The notes: generated by a model not told the origin, from the sequence alone. DNA of 64,000 nucleotides from Tretioscincus oriximinensis (GCA_022410635.1 JAJVDF010000459.1:228924-292923), one strand, 5' to 3'; shown: positions 1 through 12,985, numbered from the stretch's first letter. Numbers and translations: made by a program.

Positions 1-247
1 ATGGACACTAAGGGTATAAATGGATACTAAGATAGTTGTCTGGATGTAGCCTCCGGGATGGAGCAACAGGCAGGACTTTTGAAATACCATTTGCAGGGAG
101 TCACGAACAGGAGCAGCATATTTTGCTTTCCTCTGTTCGGACTGCCCAGGTGCATCTGGTGGGCCTTTGTGTGACACAGAATGCTGGACTCGATGGGCTG
201 TGGCCTGATCCAGTATGGCTCTTCTTATGTTCTTATGTTCTTAAATC
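1..247 (+). repeat. CR1-like LINE 3' end
   Basis: The 3' untranslated end of a CR1-like LINE in sense orientation. It finishes with the tail TTCTTATGTTCTTATGTTCT. The same sequence, with more of its 5' part, recurs at 22318-22803, and the last 110 bases recur at 23327-23437, so the family is defined inside the window. The element is cut by the window start. Confidence 0.8.
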
Positions 248-2066
248 TGTAAGGCAAAAAACCTTTTTTCCCGATACATTGTGAAAACTCTGTTGACACA
301 TGGAGTGGAGTCATCATGATGACACTACCATTGTGGTAGGAAAACCTCATATGCCTGCAGCATTTGTCTGGCCAAAAGCAAGGCAAGGTAAGTGCAAAAA
401 TGACACATCCAATGGTACTTCCTACCCTTCTAGTTTGAAAAGGGTCTAACAAGCACCATTTCTGAGATCTGTAGCTGAGTTTCCACAATATCCTGCAAAA
501 CGGGTGACACATTTGGAGTATACAGATAGCACCTCCCTATCAGTTTCACTGCATTTAACTTTTTGCTATTGTGTTGCATAAATGCCGGAATATTTCTCTG
601 ACTGTATAAAGAATCAATTGTCTCTTTCGTTTTTAAAAAGGACTGAAGAATCCAAACAAAAAAGATTCATAAAGGATTTTTTAAAATAAACATTCACAAA
701 ATGCACTCTTTATTGTGAGTTACTTTAGAACCTCTTAAATAAGAATAAGTTACGCTTACATGCCCAAGCAATAGGAAAAACGGTTAACTGTTCAGGGAAG
801 GAAAAAAGGGCTCGGATCTATTGATAAAACTGCATTTACCCATATCAGATTTTTCCACAAAAAGCAACATAAAGCAGCTCTGGGTGATCATTAAAATACA
901 TGCACAATACTTCAAATGATGGGATGCAAAAAGGAGCTTTCACTGTGTAGTTCCAAGTCTCTATTCCTGCCCCTCAGAATTAAATCCAGTTGTACCTCAC
1001 AATGTTGACTGTAGTCACAAATTAAAAGTGATGGATTTTCACCTCGATAGCTATGCTATAAATTTACCTCATTATTTGCTTTCCATGAAATATGTGCAGT
1101 CTCTCCAATTTTGCTTTTCCAATAAGGCTACTGTACATAAATTGCCTCAGCAATCATGAAATAAAACCAAACTGGGCATGCGATTGCTATTTCATCACCA
1201 AGTTATCTCACATACATACCCCGAGAAATATCTGCACAGGCATATATTATATTGCATTCAGAAATACCATAGAAAAGTCAGTGTTTTTCAATAATTTTGA
1301 TAAGAGACAGAACATTCAACCTTTCATTTTTTCACAAAATTGTAAAGAAAAGTGTTCCAATTTGGTTGGATTCTGAGGTAAGACACAACAGGATTCTTTG
1401 CACCTCAAAGATGCAAATATTTCAACAGTAGTCTGTCATGCAAAACTACACTTGCTGAATTTTTCTCATCTACCCAATTACTAAACACAGGTGCTCAGTT
1501 GTATTTTTCCAATTTTCAGCACTATATTAAACCCATAGTTTCATAAAACGTACAGAGCGACCCCTTGTTCATTAAATCCTAAAGGTTTAATAAATCCAAG
1601 GAAAACTTAAAATGCTTATCCATGCCAGATAGCAAAGTTTTATTTGTCAGGGAGAGCAGACATTACTCAGAGTTAGACCATTTCTCCCAGAGGTTCTTGG
1701 TTTCACCCGTTTTTCTCTCCGCAGAAAAGCTCCCAAAGGCAGTACAGGCTTCAAGAATCTGTCAGTCATCAACTGAGTTATTTCCTAGAAATTTGTCTGT
1801 TAAATCAAAAGACCATTAAATTGAGGTCTGCTAAATCAAAGGTTCCCTCATTTTACTGAGGTCAAGCAAACCATTCAGTAAGCAGCATCCAGCCTATAGA
1901 CCACAGTTTGCCAATCCTGGCTTAGGCCCTCTCCTTTCTGCCCCGAGATGCATCTGTCAAACAGAAGTGAAATAACTGCACACACAATTTAGATTGGCAT
2001 ATTTTACAAACTGGCTGTGAAATCACACTGACATCAAAGGAACACAGCTTAAACACTTTATGGGTC
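248..2066. other. intronic DNA without recognised features
   Basis: AT-rich intronic sequence. No repeat family seen elsewhere in the window, no convincing ORF and no strong motif cluster was recognised. Short ORFs here have random-looking composition. Confidence 0.5.
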
Positions 2067-2105
2067 TTATTTATTTATTTATTTATTTGCTTATTTATTT
2101 ATTTA
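2067..2105. repeat. (TTTA)n microsatellite
   Basis: About nine TTTA units with one TGCT interruption. Several SINE and LINE fragments in this window end in the same TTTATTTA motif, so this may be a decayed element tail. Confidence 0.85.
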
Positions 2106-2429
2106 CTGCTTCACATTAAAACATGGAGAATAGAATAAAATAAAAGTTGAAGAGGAAAGGATACGTCTTCAACCGACATCCATAAGTGTAGGAACTCTAT
2201 GAATATCATAGATAACACTATTTTAAGGATAGATTGCAACACAGAGTAGACTTGATTGCAAACAAGTCACAAGATTGCATACAGTAAGGAGAAGAAAGTT
2301 TCAAAGAAATAGCCATGTTAGTCTTCAGATAGTCCACAATGGGGGCTTGTTGCACTTAGGAGACTAACAAGAGAAAGGTAGGCAACATGAATTTTTGTAG
2401 ACGAGGCCCCCCCTTGCGGGACAAGAAGA

Positions 2430-2530
2430 GATGGTTTTTACACCCGCTTTCCTCAAGCCAAAGGGAATCAAAGCAGCTTACATAACCTTCTGTTCTTCTC
2501 TTCACAACAGACGCCTTCATAGTACCCAGC
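2430..2530 (-). repeat. SINE fragment
   Basis: The text AAAGCAGCTTACATAA followed by CTTCTCTTCACAACAGA matches the SINE bodies at 42755-42895 and 29795-30065. The element lies on the minus strand and is truncated, with the tRNA-like head missing. Confidence 0.55.
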
Positions 2531-2640
2531 ACAGAACGTCCTTGGATATACGGAATATTAAATAAATATTCAAATATAATAGAAAAAGAAAAAGAAGTTT
2601 GCATGTACACTAAAGTTGTTCTAAGTTGTTAAGAGCTTTA

Positions 2641-2809
2641 GGCCCTGTCCCCACTGAGCCTTATTCTGGGTTATATCTCCGTACACAGCTTGGCCATCCA
2701 TATGCCAGTGTAGACTATGGCAGGCCCCATTTGGGGCCTGCCATAGTCTGCACTAACATGTAGATGGCAGGCACCTATTTCAAGATATAGGCTCAGTGGA
2801 GACAGGACC
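2641..2809. mobile_element. palindromic hairpin element, family A (copy A1)
   Basis: A 169-bp inverted repeat. The ends are GGCCCTGTCCCCACTGAG and CTCAGTGGAGACAGGACC. The middle is a second palindrome, CTATGGCAGGCCCCA / TGGGGCCTGCCATAG. There is no ORF. It belongs to a group of about eleven copies in the window that share the core CCATCCACATGCCAGTGTAG, and is probably a non-autonomous DNA transposon of the MITE type. Confidence 0.8.
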
Positions 2810-2812
2810 TTA

Positions 2813-4352
2813 CTTCAGCAAATTTACTTTAGAAAAAAATGAATTACTTTAATCTATTGAAGCAGTTTCCTACGTTTCACTTAAGGCGCTTTAAAAGTGT
2901 CTTCAGCCTCCATCCATGCAAGTTTAAGTAAGCCTTTTACAATGTATGACACCACAGAGTTTTCAATGACGTGAGGGGAATCCTTGCACGTGGATTCACC
3001 CATGTCAGCTTTGCAGTTGGCAGCCTTCAACAGAATAAGATCCCAAGCCAAGATCCAGATCAAGGTGTTGAGACAGCATTGAAGAAGGTTCACTGAACAC
3101 ACATGCCACTTGCAGCTGCTTCCATGAGCACACTAATCTATCCTATACGCAAAACTCAGCTGCTAAGGTGCATTAGCCTCCGTCGTTACACCTGTAGAGC
3201 AGATTAATGTGTTCCACATGTAACACATTTTAGGGAGCTGTTACAACACATCTAATGTGTTATATCACTATTCCGATTCAGACAACATGAAATATTGATT
3301 TCCCTAAAATGCAATATTGTACCTGTGCAAACAGGGCCTAAGTTTATCTTCCTTTATTATTTAACATCAGTCAAGCTGAAATCACATCCCTAAAGGTCTA
3401 CTAAAGAATAAGGGTCTACCTACGAATCAAATTCTTCCACCTGTAAGTGACTTAATGTTTACCAGTGTCGATGTGAAACTGAGTGACAGTCGTGAGCTAA
3501 ATGACGGATGATAATAAAAAGACCATAAGGAGACCTGTGATCACAGGAGAAGGCAACATTCGGTAACGCATAACCATTGGCACAGGGATTTCTATTTGGA
3601 TATGATTTCAGGTACGCAACACATTTTAAGAGCAGTTTTACACAATATTATGATTAAGTCTCATTCAAAAGTAGCTGTAAAGACTGAGGGTCTGATTTAG
3701 GATAAATACATTCGTTATTCCATGATAGGAAAAGGTTCAACAGCCTTGGCTTTCCCACCCCCTGCTGGAACACATCTGCATGGACAAAGCACCAGAATGG
3801 ATTTGACAGGTAGAATGGGTGACAAGATCTTCCAACAGGCAATTGAGTGGGCTGCTACAATGGGTGCTGTGCAGAAGACACGCAATTCCTTGTTCTGCAG
3901 GCCCCCTGAAACAGATTCTTTAGGAATGTCTAAGACCTGAAGTTTTGTTCCTGGTTTTTAACTGGTGGTTCACAGCTTGAAGCCAGCAAGGGAGTCTAGA
4001 ACAGGGCTGGTTGTCTCAATGCAGTTGGCCCTATCCTGCATCAGCAGGAACCCAATCCAAGCATGGGCCAGTTGCATATTGCAGGCCAGAGCATAAGACA
4101 CATAGGTTTGAATGCAGCCACAGAACACAACTGGCAAATTGAGCAAAACAGTACAAATAATTCACAAAAGCATGCTACCAGGGCTCACAAAACAGCCTGC
4201 TCTTTGCCACTGTATGAATTTTTGCACCAAGTTAACCTGGAACGTGGTTCTTATTTACCATGTCAAATATTCCTGTGTCCCAAGCTTCAAACAGAGCTCA
4301 TGAATTCTCCCTTCTCCCTTTTTAAAGTACACCATATCAGTACTCCAGACAC

Positions 4353-4354
<2 letters not shown>
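2813..4354. other. intronic DNA without recognised features
   Basis: Unique-looking intronic sequence. I see no gene or family-level repeat. The short ORFs here are not protein-like. Confidence 0.45.

Positions 4355-4386
<32 letters not shown>
4355..4386. repeat. (AC)16 microsatellite
   Basis: An uninterrupted AC run of 16 units, followed about 20 bases later by a short GA-rich tract. Confidence 0.95.
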
Positions 4387-4388
<2 letters not shown>

Positions 4389-4439
4389 TAATTTGCCTCT
4401 TGGAAAGCAAAAGAGAGAGAGGGAGAGAGACCCCTTTTT

Positions 4440-5270
4440 GTCTTAGCCCCTCAGGTTACTGGCACTAACACAATTCCTTCCTCCCTCCCTCCTCTTCGCG
4501 GCAAGCCAAGAAAGATGATAGAAGCCGTCTGCGTGGCCAAAGACTGGTCTCAACTGGTTCTGGGGAGTGCTCACAGGGGGGCAGGGGGAGGAATTGAGCT
4601 GTCTCCATCTCTTCTCCCCCTCCCCCTTTTCCCCTTTAGCCAAAAGACCTGGGAGCTTTTGATGCACAGTCAGTAAGCATTAAAAAAAAATTATTGAAAA
4701 GGCCTGACTGCTCTTGGGATGTGACACTCTCTCAACATGCTCTGGACTTGAGCCAAGTTCATCCGTTAATAGGCAGTCACAACCACAACCTCGCCCCCCC
4801 TTCGCCTTTCTCTCTCCACCCCCCCACCATTCACCCCACGCTGGCCCTTTTCCTTGACCCCCTCGGTCCTAAAAAACTAGACATCGATTATGTCTGTGCT
4901 TTCCCCTTTCCATTCAAGATAAACATTACGCTTCAAGTCCAGGGCACACCCTGGGACCCTTCACAAAGCCATCTATCATCCTGTCTGCCAAACCCGTCTG
5001 GCCACACCACCGCACAACAGAATAATGATCTCAATGTACAATTTTCCCTTTGTGTATTTGCCCTCTTTCTACTAACCTTTCTGCCTCCACCACTTTCTCA
5101 GGAGCAGGCACTATTGACCATAAAATCATTCCTTGCTTCTTCTTCTTTTCTTTTTTTTTCTTTTTTTTTAATGGGAAGGGTGTAAGGATTCCGTTTGTTT
5201 TCATCATCGCTTTCCAGGGCCATCTTATGTCTCAAAGACACAAGGTGAGTTAAAAGCATTTTTTTTAAGT
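4440..5270. other. pyrimidine-rich intronic stretch
   Basis: Strongly C/T-biased on the plus strand, with CCCTCC and TTCTTTT runs. It produces long open frames (for example 4694-5185 +) by base composition alone. No repeat family was recognised. Confidence 0.5.
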
Positions 5271-5397
5271 TCTGGATACATCTGCAGGATACAGATGTAT
5301 AGATTTAGACTGGATATAGATTTATTTTTAAAATTTTGAACTTCCCCCTTCTCTGGGGAGATGTTACAGTAAAAAGCTAAATGCATCCACTAAAGGG

Positions 5398-5520
5398 CAT
5401 TTATTTATTTATTCAGTCCTGTCCTATACACAAAAGTGTGGATAACAGTAATAAAGACAGTGCATAAAAATAAATATATTAAAAATGCCAGCAGTTCCTG
5501 AGAGTGGGGAGAGGAAATCT
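5398..5520 (+). repeat. LINE/SINE tail fragment with TTTATTTATT
   Basis: TTTATTTATTTATTCAGTCC followed by CTATACACAAAAGTGTGGATAA and ATATTAAAAATGCCAGCAG. It is a degraded member of the 'tttatttat-ctataccaccctatacccaa' family seen at 14485, 15490, 28235, 31125 and 33485. Confidence 0.5.
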
Positions 5521-6139
5521 ATTTCTTCAATACAAAGTAAGCTGATCTGGAGTAAGCAAAATTAAAAGTAATCTGTAAATGGAAGTGGCGGGAGAGTTCA
5601 ACAGTCGGTGAAAAACTGCAAACAAGTATAGATTCAAATGATTGAAAGTACAGTAAAATCCAATTTTGACCTTTTTATTTAAAAAAATGCTCGCTACATA
5701 CTTATCAATTGTTAAGCCTTCCATCTCATAGTTCCCTCACACTTAAGACTATAGATTGCCTTCCATCCTATAAATTCCTCACAGAGATTACTAGATGTGC
5801 AAGCACAGTCACATTCACACACAAGAACCAAGAGTATTTCAAGCAATACTCCAAAACATGCTTCCTAGCTCGTAAGTTGCCTCAGGCTGCAACTTACATC
5901 CAAGACGCTCTGCCACACGGAATCATTTCTTGTCAGTGCTGACTGCGCTGAAAAACCCTGTTGCTCTACATTTTCTCAGAGCATATGTTGTGCAATGCTA
6001 TAGAGGAGCCTTCCAGACAACCACTACTATTGCTGAATGTGGGTGTTTCTTGCGCACACAAGAAAAACAGCAAGAAGAGAACAGTCAATCGGGTGTAGGT
6101 ACACGTGGTGGCCAGAACTACATGAGTACGAGAAGAGAA

Positions 6140-6425
6140 ATAATTGAGTTTTTATATCCCGCTCTTTTCCAGAGCGACATACAGGGTTAATTTCTGCCCA
6201 AAGCCTTACATCTTATTCTATCTTCCCCATCAGGTTAATGATGTTACTCAATTATCTAATTGAAATGCAGATTACACATTTGCATCTCTTTCGAATAGCT
6301 GAGTTTGCTAGAGCTGCAGGCTAGTGAAAAGCGCTCACCCCCTCCCCACTTCCGACACAGGGCTTCGAAACCCCATCTCCCATATGGAAGACCATCTCCT
6401 TACTGACTGCGCCATTGCTATGGCT
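6140..6425 (-). repeat. tRNA-derived SINE (SINE-A)
   Basis: Minus-strand copy. The tRNA-like head is at the high-coordinate end (complement of GACTGCGCCATTGCT and of the B-box-like GGCTTCGAAACC). The body ends in TTTTTATATCCCGCTCTTTTC. Sister copies at 8700-8985, 13660-13965 and 23285-23690 share the head, the 'gctattc(aaa)aga' spacer and the 'aagccttcaagcaaaaatta' body. Confidence 0.75.
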
Positions 6426-6984
6426 GTGCTGCATTTTGCTCGCGAACCTCTCCGGCAGCCCTACACAACAGTGCAAACAAGTGCATGTGGAAGGGCAATT
6501 GGGTATAGTCTGCTATAAGCTGAAAGTTCGCGGCATAACAGCATATAGATGTAGCCTCATACTGAATAGAAATTCCTCCCTAATTAATATACACAAGACT
6601 GTAGGCTGATGTAGGAAATAATAGAGAAAGATAAGCATAGATGGAAACCCAACGAACAAGATTTAAATTATTCAACTCCATTCAGCGGCGGCAGCATCCT
6701 TTATACAAGAGTTTTAAAACTGCCTCCTTTTTCTACTAGAGACTTCTCCCCATGAAAAGGTCTTTAGGGTTGTTGGCACTGTTGCTAAACCATTTATGGA
6801 CATCACTTCATACAGCCAGTATGTTTAATATTTTTTTTCCAAAGAATAACTGACTTGTCAGTACTATTTTAGTCAAAAGCAGGCTACTGTCTGCCTTAGA
6901 ACAACCCCTGTACATCACGCCTATGGCAATACAGTAATATGGACTCATGCAGGGTGACAAAAGGCAGCTAAGCTGATTGAGGCT

Positions 6985-7070
6985 GATTTAAGCATTCACA
7001 GAGACGTAAAAAGACTATTGCTGGATCAGACCAAAGCTCCATCCAGTCCAATAGTGTAATTTCTCAGTGG
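6985..7070 (-). repeat. CR1-like LINE fragment
   Basis: ATTGCTGGATCAGACCAAAG followed by CTCCATCCAGTCCAATAGTG is the antisense of the CR1-like 3' end (compare 10755-10885 and 12655-12985). Truncated and diverged. Confidence 0.6.
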
Positions 7071-7489
7071 TCAGAATTCGACAGAAAACCACAAAATCAG
7101 ACTCACATCTGACTTTATTAAATACTCATTCAGAAACAGAACCTTTAAATGCTATGCCAAGAAAACTTTTTTGCTCCGATAAAAATCCTGTACGTTAACG
7201 GCACATAACCCAAGGAAAAAGCCAAATAATAAAGAGTAGGAGTGAATCTGACTGAGATAATTGACCAGGAAGCATACTAGAAACTTTTCTTCCACGTACT
7301 GGGGGGTGAGAGTGAAAAGGAGATTCTGGGCAAAATTGGCCTCTCAGACCAATGTGCTGAGCATAGTCGGCTCTTACAAGGAATTGGTGATCCAATATGG
7401 AAGTGTTCAACATAATTGAACAACTCTTTATCCATAGACATGATCATTGTTAAGATCTCAACGTGAAAGCCTTCTGGTAGTTCCTCCTC

Positions 7490-7755
7490 TTAAACACTTT
7501 GGAAGAGCCTCCATCTAGAGGCTCACCCGGCGCTTACATTGTATAGTTTTCGGTGCCTGGTGCAAACATACCTCTTCTCCCAGGCTTGTGACTCTTGAAT
7601 ATTGTAGTTCCCCCTGCATTCTGTCTTTCCAGGGAGAGTAAGTGGGTTGGAGGGAGAGAGAAAGAGAGGAAATGGACCTTCTTTAACATTTTATTAATGT
7701 GTATTTGTCTTTTTTAAATTTTCTTGATCTTGTGTTACCCACCCTGGGATCACTG
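7490..7755 (+). repeat. LINE 3' UTR fragment (LINE-B family)
   Basis: Shares with 14600-14870 the sequence TACACTGTATAGTTTTC, AAACATACCTCTTC, TGACTCTTGA and CTTTCCAGGGAG, ending in TTTCTTGATCTT and the text ACCCTGGGATCACTG. Related to 31690-31860 and, inverted, to 18165-18240 and 46903-46970. A CR1-like 3' end follows directly at 7785. Confidence 0.65.
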
Positions 7756-7784
7756 ATAAAGGGCAGGTTTTTGCCTTCTTCTGC

Positions 7785-7880
7785 CCACGTGCAATTGGTG
7801 GGCCTCTGTGTGAGACAGAATGCTGGACTAGATGGGCTCCAGCCTGATTCAGCATGGCTTCTCTTATGTTCGTAAGTAAG
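7785..7880 (+). repeat. CR1-like LINE 3' end, 5'-truncated
   Basis: Only the last ~95 bases, GTGGGCCTCTGTGTGAGACA through CTTCTCTTATGTTCG. Such extreme 5' truncation is typical of CR1 insertion. It sits inside or at the end of the LINE-B fragment, so it is the younger of the two. Confidence 0.75.
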
Positions 7881-8699
7881 TAAACCTGTGCATTGTAGCC
7901 TGCATTCTCACAACTCCAATGCTGCCCAATCTGCTTAATGCACATTGTAACTAATCCACATTAAGTCACATTGCTGTAATTAATCTGCATTATGTTTTAT
8001 CTGGTTTTTGAAAAACGGATCTAATAAGGAAAGTGCATAAAGAACTGCAGACTCATGGGACAGGGAGACATTGATGGCCATGCAACTTAACCAACAGTCA
8101 ATCACTCATTCCTTCCACATATGCCATACTCCATGACTTGGCAGGAGCCAAAAAGAGTGGGATTCATCTTTGCTGACCTGTAGAAGAAGTGGCTAATGGC
8201 CAAGGATGAATCTATTTGGAATCTTTCTCCCACACTGCAAAGCTAAACAAAGAGGTCACACCCCTGCGAACCTATTCCATCCCCACTGGACAGAGCACAG
8301 CTAGATCAAAATGGTCCTCTATGTACTGCAGTTTACTTACAAATAAAACAATAGGAAGATTTAATCTTTCTATGGCACACCAAAACCATAATGTACCATG
8401 GTCTCCCACAAGTTCTGAGGTGAGGAACTTTCATTTGTTGCTGTCGGAGTCCTTACTGCAGGCTCCAAAGTTTTTGAGAACTTTGAAGCACTAAGAAGGC
8501 AGTCCTAGAGCAGCCACATGAAGTATGAATGGCCTTATTACAGGACAGATGAATTCCAATTTGAAAGGTATATATGAAAAGATCTATTAGTACAACATTT
8601 TTGCATGCACACAGCCCAATAAAACATTGACACTATATTCTGTAGAATTTTAATGCACCATGGATCAACTGACTTGGACTATGCCACCCCTTTGTGTAA

Positions 8700-8985
8700 A
8701 TGATGATGAAGACGATTCTGGTTTTTATATCCCGCCCTTCTCATCCAAAAGGACTCAGAGCAGCTTACAAAGATATTTTTTGCCCAAAGACTTACATCTA
8801 TTCTATCTTCCGTACCAGATTAGTGGTGCTACTCATGAATCTTCTTGAAATGTAGATTGCACATCTATTCTCTTTTGAACAGCTGAGTTGGCATTCACCT
8901 CCTCTCCACAGACGATAGGGGGCTTCAAGAACATATCTCCTTACTGAAAGATCATCTCTTAGCCTCTGAGCCATTATGAGTTCAA
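8700..8985 (-). repeat. tRNA-derived SINE (SINE-A)
   Basis: Minus-strand copy. TTTTTATATCCCGCCCTTCT is its 3' end; then AGCAGCTTACAA, TTTGCCCAAAGACTTACAT, and a degraded head around 8930-8985 (TCTTAGCCTCTGAGCCATTA). Confidence 0.75.
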
Positions 8986-9179
8986 GAACAGGTGGGAACA
9001 ATTGTGCAGGTTTCATCTATGCAGTTTTATCTCATATATATTATGCACCAGATAAGATCAAGCTTGTCAAAACTTTACTGATATATTCTTGGAAACACGA
9101 GCACAATGTTTATCTACGTTCAATTTGAATTACTGTCCCCACCATCCACCAATTCCATATGTACAGTAAAGATATCTTC

Positions 9180-9440
9180 CTTTTCAAACTGGAAATATGA
9201 CAGGCAGCATGAGCTTTTGTAGACAAGTCTACTTCTACCTGTTCGAAAGCAAAGACATTTGCGAGTACATTAATAGGTAGCACAACAAAGGTAGACAAAA
9301 TAGATCTGAGTTCCTTTGGGTGATTCTTCTTCTTTTACTCTATTTCTTGTTAGTCATTAAAGTGCTGCAAGATCTCCTTGCTAGATTTTTCTGGACCTAG
9401 ATTAACATAGCTATTTCTTTGTTAAACCACTTGGAAAAGC
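9180..9440. repeat. interspersed repeat, 'gagcttttgtagac' family
   Basis: Begins near GCATGAGCTTTTGTAGACAA and ends near TAACATAGCTATTTC, with ATTAAAGTGCTGCAAGATCTC inside. The same paired motifs flank 17505-18060. This resembles a sauropsid DNA-element type I recall by its 'agctttcgtagac ... gtgctacaagactc' signature; the class assignment is uncertain. Confidence 0.5.
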
Positions 9441-10754
9441 CTGCAAACGTGGTCATGAGTTTACTTTCATGGATGCTCCAGCAGCTCTAGCCAGGCAGCA
9501 TGGGTATGTTGCAGTTTGGAGTGGGTGGCGGTATGTAGGCGCTCCAACTAAGTGGCGCGGGCCCATGGCGGCTCGTAAGGGGGCAGATGTACAGTGCCTA
9601 TCGTGGCGACCCACAAACCATGTGCCTTTTAGGTGATGGGCAGCCATTTTATTCAGTCACTTTGGTTAAAAGGTGAATCACTACAATGCATTTTATTAAT
9701 ATAGATAATATCTTACTACATTTTCCCCTCAGTCTTACATTAAGTGGACAGTACTGATTACAGGTACTTTAAAAAGTTTTAAAACTCACCATAATTGTTT
9801 CCCCTATTTTGCTTAATAAGTATAAGATAGGTTTGAAGAGCAGTATATTAAGAAAAAGTAGAGTAATTAATAATTTCATATTTGTAAGTTAAGCCCCAGC
9901 TGTGTGTTTCTTCTTTCCTTCATATCCAACATATGAATCGCCTTTCAGAATTTGCATCTTCTGCAATGTTTATTAACCAACATTGTGAGGGTGAAGGGAG
10001 GGAATAGGGGGGGGGATGTCTCCCCCTCCTTGCTACATCCTTTGTTTCACCAGGACAGCTGCATGCCATCCACACCCCCTCCCAGCCATCCCCTGCTAAA
10101 GAAATAATTAAATCCAATTAGGACCGGAAAATAATTTACATTTTAGTTGAATGTAACAAGGAGCTAGGGGTGGCATGGAATTATCAGACTAGCCCCCTCC
10201 TATCCAAGACAAGGAGAAAAAAAATCAGAGCTTTAAATTCTCTGTTACCCACCTTTTTATATATATGGAGTAACAAAAGATGCATTTTAATTTTCATTGA
10301 CTGTCCACTTCTTAGTATTAAATACAGTTACAGCAACATATGCAATTCAAAGTGGTTCTATTATAATTCACTCTTCCATTCATCATGCTCTGAGTAAGAG
10401 AATTCTAGTCCAGCACTGAGGATGCTACAGTTTTGGTTCTGAGCCCTCCATTAGGGTTCATTTACACAGGTTCCATTGCAACGGATTAAGCAGCAGCAGA
10501 AATGTGGTATATGGATAGCAAAGAATTCTTTGGCATCAACATATGTTTGCTGATCGAATTTCAGATCATGTGCCTTTCATTATTGTGGCTTTGCCTCAAA
10601 ACTGTTTGCCGAGGTTGTGCGTGCCGGCTTCTGAAAGTCTCCCCACTCCTGTGGAGAGCTCTGAAAACAGAAATATTTGGGAGGGGGGGGAGGGAACAAG
10701 CAGAATGACAGAGCTTTATTGAAACCTTATCCCCTTACTTTCAGTACCAGTAGT
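9441..10754. other. intronic DNA without recognised features
   Basis: A moderately GC-rich patch (9470-9660, with CpGs around CGGGCCCATGGCGG) in otherwise AT-rich sequence. No repeat relation inside the window and no coding signal. Confidence 0.4.
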
Positions 10755-10885
10755 ATATAAGGAGTATGAATGGAGCCCTACTGGATCGGGCCTTAGCACA
10801 TCTAGTCCAGCATCCTGCCTCACACAGTGGCTAACGGTTGCTTCTGGGCATCTCAAGCAGACGGCAGAGGCAAAACCATCACTTG
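10755..10885 (-). repeat. CR1-like LINE 3' fragment
   Basis: Antisense text GAGCCCTACTGGATCGGGCC, CTAGTCCAGCATCCTGCCTC, CAAGCAGACGGCAGAGGCAA matches the CR1-like family at 12655 and 37215. Confidence 0.75.
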
Positions 10886-12304
10886 TTCTCATGGCATTTA
10901 GTAATCTCACCCTAAAATTAATTATTGCTTTATACATAACTAACTGGGCAGGTGCGCTAATGTGCCTGATTTCGACAGCATGATCATAAATGTTACATGG
11001 GCAACAATATTAAGGTACACAAATGACAGGTAATGTGAAAGGAAATGGTAAAAAGCTAAGGACAAGGAAAATCAAAAGGAAAGAGGGGGAGCATTTCAAA
11101 GTCTTCCTTTTGGAATTATTTGTCACATTTGACATTTGGACAGTTTCTGGAGTGCCTCAAATATACCAGATTTTAAAGCTGGGTACAATTTATTCAGAAA
11201 GGGAACACAATCTGTTTATACTTACCAGTTTGCTTTGTAAGATTTCTAAACTATTCCGGGAGACCACAAGTCCCCCTTTCTCTTTCTTTCTTTCTTTTTC
11301 TCTCTCTTCCTCCCTTCCATGAATTCTCCCTTTTTTTCTTTAAATGACTATAAGAAGGACAAAACGTATTCACCCAAAGTGCCTTAGAGGACTTTGAGGG
11401 TATTTTCCATACACAAATATTTTCATTCTTCTGCAAGAGGAAAGTGCATATGGCCCTGTTCATAAATAAATACACTAGAGGCTACTACAACCCATAAAAT
11501 CCTTTCCTATATCTTTGCTGGCATTCAGAGAGGGAAATCCCTGTGCATCACAAAGTTGTTGCATTAGCAAGCCTACCACAAAAGAAAAACAGTCCATGCG
11601 CTTGCTTCTCCAACACTTGAATAGAACGTTCACCCTCCTCTGGCTCCCAAATTCCTTATTAAATGGTTTTATGCGGTAGATTAATCTTCATATCTTGCGA
11701 AGCAGTCAGATTAAGAAAACAGTTGCATGTATGGGATTCATTAGAAAGACACTTGGCCCCAAACCAAAAGCCCTTGATGTCAGTGAGGGCAAAACCATTC
11801 CACATGAGCGCACACAAACACACAGACATAGACACACACTCACAGGCACAACCCCCAGAACTCACAGATGGACCTCATCAGTTCATCTTACTGCCTAAAA
11901 AAGTTCATGCACTTAATAATTTATTTGTGTTGTGGATACTGTTTCCCAGATGAATATTAACAACTTTGAACTGAAGCATGCTTTTAGCGTGGGCTGGTCG
12001 GGAGGCTTACCAGGGCAAGGCCAAGTTTTGACCGAAGCTGAAATGTTAACTTTGGTCCTTGGAAAATGGCTGGCCTCGTTGACAGTTTGTTTTATTAGCC
12101 ACTTTTCTTCTTTAATTCCTCCCTTTCTACACTAGGCCACTTTGGGGATGTTTCTTGGAATGGGGATTAGCCATCTGGTGTGCCAGTGTAGGCTATGGCT
12201 TATCCTTGAATGGGCAGATACCATGAGATTCCAGATCCTCAGCCATCTTCCTGTAAGCAAAAAGGAAGTGGGTTCAGATCCTATTTATTATTTGCTAAGG
12301 AAGA

Positions 12305-12530
12305 TATCTTTACTGCACTTGTAGATGGGCCACCTAGGCACTCTCCTGTAAGCAGAAAGGGTGTTTTCATGGGCGGGAATAGGCACAGATTGGCTTCTTC
12401 CTTCCCAGGGGTAACTGGCAGTGTATGATGGGAGCTGTAGTCCATAGGGCAGGGGCCCACGCAGCCTGGAAAGAGGAGGCCGCCTGCTGCTCAGACTACA
12501 CTTTCCAGCAGGTCCCATCGCCAGCAAAAC
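12305..12530. repeat. interspersed repeat shared with 20700-20830
   Basis: Both copies carry CTGTAAGCAGAAA, TGGGCGGGA-TAGG-ACAGATTGGCT, TCCCAGGG and CAGTG-A-G-TGGGAGCT-TAG. The two copies define an unnamed dispersed repeat of at least 130 bp. Confidence 0.6.
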
Positions 12531-12654
12531 AACAGCTCCGTTTCATCCTCCTTACAATTGGGCTGCTACTGTTGCTGCTGCCAGCTTTGTGAAGCTGCTG
12601 GGCATCCAAGCTTTTATAATAAGCTTTTGCCATCAGTATGGAACTGAGCGATAG

Positions 12655-12985
12655 GAACATAAGAGAACTCCTGCCAAATAGAGCCAGAACCCATCTAGCC
12701 CAGTATTGTGTCTCACAGAGTAGCCCACCAATTGCACCTGGGCAGCCTCAAGCAGAAAGCGGCAAAACCCTCACCTGCCCTCGACTCCCTGCAAATGGTA
12801 TTTCAGGAATTCTGCCTGTTGTTCCCTCCTGGGAGACAGTATCCAGATCAGTCCTAGTAGCTGTTTATATCCTTGGCTTCCATGAATTGGTCTAATCCTG
12901 CCTTAAAGCTATCTTGGCTGCTAGGGACCACCACCTCTTCTGGAAGTAAATTCCACAGACCAATGACCCTCGGGTGCCCATAAAG
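12655..12985 (-). repeat. CR1-like LINE 3' region
   Basis: Starts with the tail complement GAACATAAGAGAACTCCTGC. It continues through CATCTAGCCCAGTATTGTGT, GCAGCCTCAAGCAGAAAG and TGGAAGTAAATTCCACAGAC. This is the antisense 3' UTR plus the end of ORF2 of the same LINE family as 22318-22803. Confidence 0.8.

Noticed and set aside
2069..5000. Tandem repeats suggesting a CRISPR array or phage-type element
   Set aside because: The genome is vertebrate; the repeats are simple microsatellites without regular unique spacers.
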